Positions 13,901 through 25,900 of a stretch of DNA of 64,000 bases are shown here, one piece after another. A program made the position numbers and the translations under genes. A model generated the notes under the pieces. The model had not been told where the DNA came from and made no database searches. It saw nothing but the letters and a program-made list of their open reading frames with translations. Position 1 is the stretch's first letter; each line of letters opens with the position of its first letter. The stretch lies in NCBI GenBank assembly GCA_035772405.1, contig JAYKKM010000150.1, positions 460,062-524,061 on the forward strand, read 5' to 3'. Source of the stretch: Chrysogorgia sp. JL179-B06 (taxonomy: Eukaryota; Cnidaria; Anthozoa; Scleralcyonacea; Chrysogorgiidae).

Positions 13901-16900
13901 AGGACGATTTTGTATTACGTATACAACTACTAATGAGGCATCCATTTATTTTGTCTTTCTTTCGTGAATTATTAATGAGTATAATACGGTCATATACATA
14001 TATGGGGTCGGTTACAATCCAATTAACTAGGAGGCTGGTACGACTACGAGGGTGCAACGTGTCAGCTATTTTCTCGTTAATTCACTCTATTTGCTCGTCA
14101 ATGCCTTCTATTTGCGCTTCTTATAAGGAATTACGTACTAGATACCCCTATCCGATTTTCAGCACAAGTCATTATACAGTGTGACGTATGCAGTGTGATA
14201 TCTACATATCAAACAAATCTTCATATCTCAAGAATGAATTGACATGGAAGAGTCGTAAACGCCAATATTATAATTTCAAGAGCTTTTTAAAGTAAGAGAG
14301 TTCATTGCAAACTGAATTTTTTATTGTATATATATTTTAATATCAAGTGATAATTTGTTCCATACCAATGAGCCGCTGTAGCCAAACGATTGTTTCCATA
14401 AAATTAGTCTTTGTAGTGCCAAATTACACTTCGATTGCAGTCGAGTGTTATGCTTGATATCAGTGAAAATCTCAGTGAAATAATTAGGCACTAATTTTAA
14501 TGTTGAGTTATTATATTATCGCGATAAGTTAGTGACTTATCTGTTGACTGTTGGTGAAGATTTAGGAAACCAAGTTATTTTAATATTTCATTTGACCGAA
14601 CATATTTTTTTTTGCCCATATATTATAAATTATAAAATATTTACATTAGTTTTTATTTTTAATTAATAATATGGCTAGGGGCCTACCCGAAACCTGGACA
14701 GGCTTTTATTTAAGACCCCTAGTTAAAATGTTGAAACATTATAACCTTGTCGGGATATACCAATGCCAGAAATATGCATGAATGATGTGATAATCCAACC
14801 TGCTCGGGTTGCACGTGATCTCGGTGTTGCTGTTGATAGACATCTAAAATTAAATACTCGTGTAAATAACATTTGTAAATCGGCCACTTTGGCTATCAGA
14901 AATATCGGCAAGATCAGGAAATATTTGAGTAAAAAGGACTGCGAGAAGTTGGTGCATGCATTCATAACTTCAAAACTTGACAGCTGTAATAGCATCCTAT
15001 ATATGGCTTACCAGAAGCTGAATTGAGCAAGTTACAACGAATTCAAAATACAGCTGCTAAACTTGTTGCAGGGGTTAAAAATCGGAGCATAAAAATCGGA
15101 AGCAGCAAAAATCGGAGCCCTGTGCAATCTTGTGCAATCTTGTGCAATCTTGTGCAATCTTCACTGGTTGCCGGTGAGATCAAGGATTGTATTTAAAATA
15201 CTAATAATTACTTTCAAGGCTTTGCATGGCCAGGCGCCTGTTTATATTACTGATTTTCTAACTAAATATAAACCTACTCGTGCTTTGAGATCATCTGACT
15301 GAAATCTGCTACTTGAGCGAAAATCCAAAACGGTGACTCATGGAGACAGATCATTCTCAGTTGCCGCACCAAAACTGTGGAATTCATTACCACAGGAAAT
15401 TAGAAGCTTTGATATGTTAAGTAGTTTTAAGTCAGCACTTAAGACTTTTCTTTTTTAAAATTAATAGTTTTTTGTTCATAGTGGTAATATATGTAGTAGG
15501 CTTTTTCTTATAATGAAACTGTAATTAGTTTTATAAGTAAAATTAAGAATATATTGTTGTAAGACCATTGAGACTTGTATAATACTCCTATAATACGTCT
15601 TTTATTATTATTTTTTTATTATTATATATATATAATTGTATAATTGTCCCTGTGTATAACATTATCTTGCGTTTATTGTCGTGACTTGCGTGGTTGTTGG
15701 CCAGCAATAATAAAACCTTAAAGTTTAGCATGATACCGAGAATTATCGATGCCTAAGTTTGTGTTACACAGGTTCGGGAAACACAGCACGAGGCCTTGTT
15801 ATTCTCGCTATCACGTAAAAATATTATGCATAATACGAGAAATTTATCACAAAACAAAGTAAGGAAGGACATGTTCATCCGGGAACAACTAAATCGTAGT
15901 GGACGATACATGGCACAACGTTAAATCTCGTTCTGGTCAATACTAGTTCAGTATAGAGCGTTTTCATATGACGTCATAGTCGCCATGTTGGTCGGTGGTT
16001 TCATTTTGAATTATAAATTCTGATAAGTGAACAACAATTGATGTTCAACTTACTAATTTTTCAGAGTGTTTTGGAAAATGTCATATATTTACAATCACAA
16101 TATTTTGCGTAACGGACATTACTCCAGAAAAGACATGCCTATTTTAGTACTTTTTCAAACAACATATCTTCTCAATTACAATGATTGTTACAACAAAACA
16201 CCTACATTATGAATCCATTTGTACGTACTTTAAAATTATATGTACATGTTGGATAAAATTTTACCTTCTTTTGAAATAAATAACAAATTTGTGTGTAGCG
16301 GACATTACACAGAAGCCGTAACGGACATTACACTTTTGTCTCATGCTTCTTTATTAATATTTGTCCCCAAAGTTACCCAATTTGATAGGGGATTGGATTT
16401 AAAACAAATTTAATCCATTGTAATATTTTCAACAATCAACCAAAATACTGCTTTTTGCTTTTTTAAGCATAGTATGCACACATTGTAAATGTTATGTAAA
16501 AACCTTAATTTCATGTAAAATTGTAACTATGTAGAGGTAAATTTGAAGAATTACAACACTGTATTTGGATATTGGCAATAAAGTTATAGCTAAAAAGCAT
16601 AAAAAGGATAAAATTTCCTTAGTCTTTTCCACTAAGGGCTCTTGCTAAATTTAAGAAATCACAAAAAGTGCATTTAAACATGGAATTGCCCATATACAGT
16701 GATGGACGTAACACTGATATACGGTCATATACATATATCAATCGAACCATGAGTCCATCATTGTAATTAATCTTCGCTCTCCATCTGATCATTTCATCTC
16801 TCTATTTTCTGTGGATTCGAGCTTGACGATCGTCCATGTATCTTCTGTCTACTCCAAACTCTCACATTCAATACATCGGTGTAGAATATACAATAAATTA

Positions 16901-19900
16901 TGATAGAACGTATCGGTACAACAACTCAAAATGCGATAGTCTTATGACAAATAGAAACAATGGTTCCAAGTCGAGTTGGAAATAGATCGTGTCGCATTTA
17001 CTATTATGCTTTCGTAGCATACAACCTAGTTTTCAAGGCCACAGTTAAACGATACCAGATTACCTCTTACAGTATACCGGATTGCCTAGCTCAAAAGGGT
17101 TCATAAACCATGCTGTTTTCATAGACGACGCCAGATATAACCAGATTTCTGATTATATATGATACCGAATTAGCTCTTGTACCGGATTTTTTGTAACGGT
17201 ATAAAAATCAACATACAACTATACCGTGTCATTGCAGTTACGTGATGTCGGATTAAAACTAAGCGTTTTTAGAGAGCTCCATAGCAACCAAATCATCTTG
17301 ACATGCTTTTTTACAGACAAATGTAATTGCTTGAATTATATTTAACGCAACTTCGACGTATAATTCGATTTTATTATGCACTCTCTACTCTATCTCGATT
17401 TTGATAGGCTGTTGGAATACAGCTAATTCGTAACATCAGCTTCATGTGACGTCGTCAATGTTCCAATATTTTCAGGTTCAAAAAGTGTAGTTATGACATC
17501 ATTATTCCCATTTCTTGTTGCTAGCTTGCAGTTGCAACCTTGTTTACGGCGAAAGAAAATGGGAAAATGGCTCTTGGCAAAGATTCGCCAACACTTTAGC
17601 ACTTCTTATAAAAAAAACTCATTGTTTCGGCACGTCTTATACATAATAAAACAATTCTTGGATTCGGTTTTCGCATGATATCGAGAATTATCAAGTTCTC
17701 GGTTTGTGTTATCCACCTCAGCCTTCGGCTTCGGCAGATAATACAAACCTTGATAATTCTCGATATCATGCTTCACATCATCCAATAATTATTGTTATTA
17801 TACAATAATCTCAATAATCTCGATTGTGGTTGGCTAAAAACATGCAGACAATTCTTGATGTCTTGCCACCTACAAAATATCAAAAATTGTCTGTAGGTGA
17901 CGTAATTGTCTTTGCGTGGCTTACTTCCTAAACTCCCTAAAGGTTTCTACATTTATAATTGTATAATAAAACAATTATTGGATTCGGCTTACACATGATA
18001 TTAAGAATTATCCAGACCTCTGTTAATGTTATCCGCCTTCGGCTTCGTTCTCAGACGAACAATGTGACGAAAATGCGTCTCCGAGTTAACGCGAGTGAGA
18101 CGAGAATAATTGAGACTGTCGAATTTAATCGAATTATACGTCGAAGTTGCGTTGAATATAATTAAAGCAATTAAATTCGTCTGAATTATAATTGGTCTGT
18201 TATATGTCGCTTGGCGCCTGCCATGTCAAGGTAATTTGGTTTAGCCGACGAATAAAATTAAGACACGTTTAATGCATGAATTATGATAATATTATTTTAA
18301 CCGATCAGATGCAAACATCGATTAAATTTGACTGAAATTTGATGTATAACTCGGCGACGAAATTATACGTTGGATTGCAGACGAAGTTAAATGAGATCAG
18401 TTGGATACCAAGAACGGAGGCTCTTAGCCAGATAAGATCGATATTTTCTGCCAACGTTTTCTCTAGCACAAGAAAGTTTTTTGTAGGTAGATATTTAAAG
18501 TGCCAATGAATCGAAAATTAAGTTTGTTGTATTTGAAAGAACTCGTAACTCTTTCCTGTCTGGCCCATTCAAAAGGGTTCATAGAAGACCCCGAAGTCGT
18601 CAATCGAAAAACACGGCGCACGGTAACGCAAGATTAAAAATTGAAATTCGACAAGCGCCTGGGACATGAGATCCACTCAGGCGCCAAATTTGATTTGATT
18701 TCATAAACAACTCTGCGATCGGGCGTGCAAAATGGTCTTATTTGAAAAATGGACGTTTATCAACCTGATTTAAATAGACGTTTATCAACCTAAATAATAG
18801 TGATCTCAGAGCTCAAAATACTTACTTCAAAATACCATTTTTTAGTTGTTTTTTTACATCGATGATCACTTTCGACCCTGAAATACTATTCTATGCTAAA
18901 GAAAATCTAAAAAAAACGGGGTGAATTTTCATCGTAGTGACACTTTAAAATAACGACGAATATCAATTTACAGCTTTCCCATGTGATATTCAAATGAGAT
19001 GACCTGTGACGTTACATGGTTTGCACAACATTTTAACATTTTGGAAAATCGTGTATATCTTTAAGATTATTGGATGAAATCGCTTGAAACTTTGCATGTC
19101 GATACAGACCACTAAACGGAATAATATGGTTCAAGTTTTAATGTTACAATAGTAATAGTATAGTTCCCAGACGTGTACGTCTCTTTGACGAAAATCTTCG
19201 TTTTCTGACAGAGTAGGTTTTGCACCAACGTTGAACTTCAGTTTGAAATTAGTTAAGTTAGTGCAAATCTACTCAACCAGTACCAATGAGAAAATGTTTC
19301 CCAGCGAAGAGAAAACAAATAAATTTTGTTTTGGAAATCAAGAGGACTGGAATCTAATCATTTACCATGGCGACCATAAAACTAGAACGATGTTCTCCAG
19401 TTTAGTGGTCTGTATACACATTCAAAGTTTCAAGTGATTTCGCTCAATAATCTTAAAAATATATACGATTTTCCAATATGTTGAAATTTGTTCAAACCAT
19501 GTGACGTCATAGACTAACTCATTTGAATATCACATAAGTCTAAACATCTCAAGAACTAAGTGAAATATGGAAAAGCTGTAAATTGATATGCTTTATTATT
19601 TGAAGAGTTCTTTCAAATAAGATGAACATGATTTTCGCTTCATATGCACTTTAAGAGTAGTGAGCAGGACAAGACTGCGCAATTGAATTCAATAGATCAT
19701 TAAAAACTGTATATGGATACAGCCCTGGTTGTATACATATACATTCCGTGAATTTTTAATTATCTATTGAATTCAATTCATCTACCCCGCATTACCATGG
19801 AGACGATTCAAATCCCCCCAAGCTTTGATAGGGGTATCTAGTACGTATTCCTTATAAGGAGGCGCGATTAGAAGGCATTGACGAGCAAATAGAGTGAATT

Positions 19901-22900
19901 AACGAGCAAATAGCTGACATGTTGAACCCTCGTACCAGCCTCCTAGTTAATTGGATTGTAACCGACCCCAAAACAACAAAGATCCTAACCCTTTGACAAA
20001 CATTTTCTTGAGAAATAAACCACCCCCAAAGCTATAGATTATATCAAAGGAAAGTTAAAGTTAGTTCTCTTTAAAAGCGCGGATAATTGAACATGCCAAA
20101 ATATAATTTTCCTAATACGGATACCATCTTGTAAACAAAAACACGGCTGTCTTCGACGAACGTTTTCTTGAGAAATAATCAACTCTCAAAGCTACAATAT
20201 ATCTTAAAACAAAGATAAATTATCTGTTTACAATATGCGTACAGCTTATCCTGCTAGCGAACGTAGTTTTCTTAAAAAGAGCGGATAATCGAACATATCG
20301 TAACGTGTTAATAATCCCACATCCAGCGGGCTGGTACGAGTGCCTTCTGTTTGCTCGTCGGTCACTTCCTTATATGGAATACGTACTAGAAGTACATATG
20401 CCAAGTTTAGGGATATACATCCGTTAAAGAGCAAAGAAAACCGACTAAAATTTGAACTAAATGAGAGCACTGATCTTAAAAATAGGACTGGATCGAGCTT
20501 TCTATTGTATCTGATGAGCTGATTTTTAAGCCTCATGCATATTTACATAATGTAAATTGACGAGAGATCATGAGAAGCTCCGAGTTTGCAACCAAATCAA
20601 ACTGACGCTCGCGAAATAGGTTTAGTGTCTGGCCAACTTCTTTGGTAACATTAAATGCATAAAATCTTGAACCTAATTTGACGTCTCATATTAGGCTTCT
20701 CTCACTGGATAATTAGAGCCAACGGCGGCCATTACTAACGGACCAAAGTCGCAGTATAAACTCTGTATGGTGGTCGGCACTAGATCATGGTCAAGATATG
20801 TACAAATGTGCGATTGCTAGCTTACAGTACAGCGGACAACTTTGGTAGGTGTCTTCGAAGTATCCGTTTGTTGTAAGCCACAAACTACTGGAATTGTTAA
20901 AGCATTGTAGCAGTAAATTATTAGGGGGTTTAGGGTTAGGATCTTTGTTGTTTTGGGGTTGATTACAATCCAATAATTTACTGCTTACAATTCCAGTAGT
21001 TTTTGGCTTACAACGTGAGGAACGGGTGTTCGAAGAAAGATAGATATGTTATGTATTACCTCGTTCTTTTAAAAACCCCGCTTAACCTTCTGAATAAAAA
21101 CCGAAATTTAAAGCGTTTTTTTTAAAGAACGGAGGTAGTACATAACATCTATTTCGAAGGCACCTGCTAGCTTACAGTACAGCAGACAACTTTGGTAGCC
21201 GCACATTTGTACATAACTCGACCATGATCTGGTGCCGACCCTGTATGGTATAGGCCATGAATCGTTTTTCCCAGCAGAGTTCAAAATAACTGCCGCTCAA
21301 TGACCGGCCACATTTTTAATGTGACAGGTCAAATTTGTATAACGCCGGTCATTTTGACCGGTCATATTACTTGGAATTAATTTTATTACTTCCATTTGAA
21401 GGAACTTAAAATGAGTGTTGTTGTGCTGTTGTAGACCCGCTTCATAATGCCTGATATATATTGAAGTGAACTATGCATGCTTTTCCTTTTTATGACAAAC
21501 GTTCATATCAGTACTAGCTTATATATGTATAGTGTAGAATATACTTTACATGTTTTTTGTTGTATTGTGGGTTTTTTGTTGTGTTTGGGGGGAGAGGGTG
21601 TCATGAAGTTTGACCGGTCAAAAATCGCCTTTGACCGGTCACAATTGAAACTGACCAGTCACCATGACCGCCCAGTAATTTGAAAAATGTCTTCTGGTCC
21701 TCTTTATAGTAAAATTATTTTGTTTTGTCGATGGTAAGAGCACATAATCCAACAAAAAAACCTCATAGGATCCTCAGTTGGCGAACTTCCGTCTTCATTT
21801 TCTGAACAATCGTTGCTCCAACCAGTCTTCTTTCGAGATCAGTGAATGAGAGTTAGATACCGATAACGAGGGCTCATAGCTATCTTTATTTTTATTTCCT
21901 CCATGTTTTTTTCTTTAGCTATGATGGGCATGTCGTCATCCTTCGGCAGTGCAGCAGTACCAGCATTGCCGTCGCAAAACACTGCGAACATCCAAAGACC
22001 AGGCAACGTCGCCAACGTCTCAACACCACTCACCAACATTAACCAATTCGGACAGATGCAAACCATGGGTATGACAAAACTATATATATTATGCATTTTT
22101 ACTCTATCGCGAATTTGATTGGCTGATAGCCGACGGACAACCGTGTACATCCAAGTGCATCCTAGTACCCAGGGTCTTATCTGCGCTCCCCGTCTATTGT
22201 CCGTAGGTAAATTCTGAAAACCGACAGACAATAACGTGGTCGTCAAAGTTCCTGGAACATAAAAATACGGCGTGCAAGTCGACCTGGCGCATAAGTCGAC
22301 CTCCTAATTTTTGGGCAAAAAAATGTGATTTTTAGGATACCTGTGTATAAGTCGAGTCCTCAAATTAAATAGTTACTGGTAGCAGACAGAATAATATTCA
22401 CAGAAATTTAATAGCATAATACAACGAATCTTTAAAAATGAAAATGGAAGTATTTTACCGAAACAAATAAATACGCTTTTCATCGAACCTACAGTATTTA
22501 CAACTTACTCTATAATAGTATGCTCTTCTTGGATATTACAAATGGATATTATATGATATTACAAATGGATATTATATGATATTATAAATGGATATTAAAA
22601 ATGATCGATCCACGATATCAGCGCATTTTGTCCTCGGTAACTTCTGAATTTTCTCTTGTTGTTTCCGCCAGTCTCGAACGAGCTTTTCATTAACGCCACT
22701 AGCTTATACGTCCAGCAGAGTTGTTTGAGTTTTCGGCAAAGTCTACAACCTTTAATTTGAACCTTGCTTCGTACTTTCTTCGTTTTACCGGCATGTCGAT
22801 GTTGTATTTACTATTTACGCTAGCAGGAGTTAGCATGAAATGCGTGCTATGTGCTATTTACACGTGTCGATTGACACAAAGACTAGCGATAAGCTGATTG

Positions 22901-25900
22901 GCCCATTTCCTGACGCATCGAGAGGACTGGGTACTAGTTTACCCCGTTCTATGATTTCATGACCCTTCGAGGTCGGTTTTTTTATATCAATTTTTGGTCC
23001 TAAGAAATCGACTTATACACCGTGATATACGGTATATATCTAACGTAAATCTCGGCCTTGGTAATTCTCTGTGTCATGCTCAACCCCAATAATTGTTAGA
23101 CTAAGGATTTACACTACGAGTAATATTTGAAAATTGTGCCAAAGTTGCACGAACCGTAACGAGAAAACCCCAACGAGAAAACCCCAACGAGAAAACCCCA
23201 AAGAGAAAACCCTAACCATAACCTAAATAAATACTCTAAAATAAAGAAATATTAACCCTACTTCTAAACCAAACATTTCAATGATGCAATATTTTTTATC
23301 CGCGCGGTGCACGAAGAAGTCGTCACATTCCCGGCCGCCGCCATCTTCTTGGCCAATTCCTTTCGAAATTATATATATAATATAAAATATTCTTTCGAAA
23401 TCACGCGACTTTTTTTTCTCCTACTAAAGGTGCCACCGTTCCTCAACAGCAATTCTCCAGCTCCATACCACAGTTCTCTTCGACCTACCAGCAACACCCG
23501 CCCCAGGACTCCCAACAAGTCGTCCAGTTACCTCCACTGTATCCTAATGTGCAGGGTATGCAGCAGCCCCTCCAACCACAGCAACAGACAAACCTAACAC
23601 AACCCAGACAAACAACTCCATTGCAAATTGATCAACGCCAACAGCCTCAGCAGTCAGTACTTCCGGTACAAAGAGCGCAGTTTATGGACAGTCAACTCGC
23701 GGAAACACAGGTAACTCAATTAAAGTGTCTATAACCACAAATACAGTAAAAACCCGCGTATAAGAACCTAGATTTTTCCAAATTTATTATATAAATGGTG
23801 TTTACTGCAAAATTAGGCTATTTAGGTTCTTAAACAGGTTCTTATTTTCTTAAGAAAAAAGCGACTTGGTTTTGGTAAGTGTGGTCTATTATTTATATAA
23901 ATTATACATAAATGTTCTCCAAATGACTGCAATCTAAGCAAATACAAACCCTATATACACTGTAAAGCTACACTGTATGTAATTTACAGCTTACTGTGTG
24001 TAAATTCAATGGAACAAAACAACATATACAACTGCATTTAGACCTATATACACTATTTGTTCTAAGGATTTATGGTAAAGGAAAATTTCGAGTGTTGGAA
24101 TATATACATTTTGAGACCAAACCGGGACTAGTTGCGAAAAATGCAACTTCGAGGCCTTCCGGCTGGAATTGAACCTGCGATGCTAGTGCAGTGCTCTGAC
24201 CACTGAGCTACGGAAGCCGTTGCGTATTTGTCTGGTTCTGGCTCATTTTCATTACTTTGCAGAGTTTATTTTCTTTGCTTTATAAATGTTTAGTTTTGAC
24301 TCTATTTGATAAAATAAGAACCTGCTTTCTAATTTTAGCCTAAAACAGGTTCTTATGTAAAGGGTCTAAATGGAAAATCGTAGCCTAACAGGTTCTTAAA
24401 ATCTAGGTTCTTATACGCGGGTTTTTACTGTAATATATATATTACTGATGTAGATTCTATATGAAGTGAATAGTTGAATGCCGTCAAAATGTTTTACGAT
24501 TTGAGCTTTGCGTCGATGTTTTATAAAGGTTTGTTTGTGACGTCAAATCTGTCATAATTTCGGCAGAGATTCCATCAACTCTCACTCAAATCCTCAACAA
24601 GTCTATCACATGGAAAGCAGAAAAGAAAGTCAAATTCTCGATTTGATTCTACTTTCTGAAGCCATTTTTGCTTGGATGTAACGATCTTCGAGTTGTTTTG
24701 GAATTAGAGGAACAACTCTTTACGAGTGTTTCAACCTGCTTCTCAAACAAACCTGTATTATGAGAGAGAATCGATATGAAAGTTGGTGAAATTTGTGCAA
24801 ACTTTTCCTCCTATTTCAAACCCTCCATAACGCAGTTGATTTTCATTGTTTTTGGTTTATGAATTATTAATGAGTTTGAGGATGGTGTTGAAAACAGGGA
24901 TATACTAGAAATACGTTATACGCAACACCCCTCGCCCGCTTACTGTTTGAAACTTTTATAGCATATAGTTGCTAATTTACTACTGTAATACAGTACTGTA
25001 GTTATGCGCTTTGTCCTAGTGACGTCATCAGCGTTCAATATTTTTTGTTTTGGAGACATCCGTTCAATAATTCACAGTATTCGACGGAATTGGGGAACAG
25101 TGTTTCAAGATGAACTGGTACTTTGTGTTAGGTATGCAAAATGGTTGCAACATTTCATTGGTCTGCAGATTACACCAGTCACAAGTGATTGATGTGACGA
25201 CGCGACCGGGCCCCTTGCAAGGTCCCAGGCTATTCCCCCCCCCCCTTCTCACCGACCTTGTGATTCGTGAAATAATCAACTATAAAAAGACACCAAAGAC
25301 TGTTAAAGAATGAAGGAAGAAAGTGCATTCTCTTTATCATTCAAATGTCTAGAGGTGCATATAGTGCAAATGTATGGACATCAATTTGGTTTTACTACAG
25401 TATTAGGGATTATATCCCAATTGTTGGTGAGGATAGATGCTCTTGAGGTCTCAATGCAGGGCAGAGAAACTGACCTTTCCTAAGTCTGGACATGAAACTG
25501 ATCGGTTAATAGAAACCCTAGGATTGGTACCATGTTAGTTAAGAAATGTCTTGAAGGCATTTTACCACCATTTCTAAAGAACTATTTTAATCTCAATGAA
25601 TTTGTTCATTGCATACATGTAAGAGCATTATCTAATATCTATGACAATACTACATTTGTAGGATTTATACAACTTTCAAGTTATAATTAGTTTTTGTAAC
25701 ATATTGTACATACATATATATGAATACAGTATGTGTAATAAATTTATATTTGTAATTTTCTCCGGGCGAGAGGATTATTAGTAAAATGCACTTGATTTTT
25801 TAGGTTTTGTGATTCACTATTCATAATCTTTTTCTGGATTTGTCTTTCTTTAGATAACGCCTTTGTTCCATTCACCGCCACCTCGACAGCAGAAGTTACT

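Larger units (their letters stand above)
20478..21841. mobile_element. GATCTCTAAATAAAGACT-family MITE, interrupted copy
   Basis: Left end GGACTGGATCGAGCTTTCTA, right end CCAGTCTTCTTTCGAGATCA. The interior follows 31384-31896, but is interrupted at 20772-21240 by an element with a 9-bp duplication and near 21280-21690 by GACCGGTCA repeats. The sister copies show the empty sites. Confidence 0.75.

Noticed and set aside
20500..20525. CTGATGAG resembling a hammerhead core (also at 31425)
   Set aside because: No stem II followed by GAAA in either copy; it is simply conserved MITE sequence.
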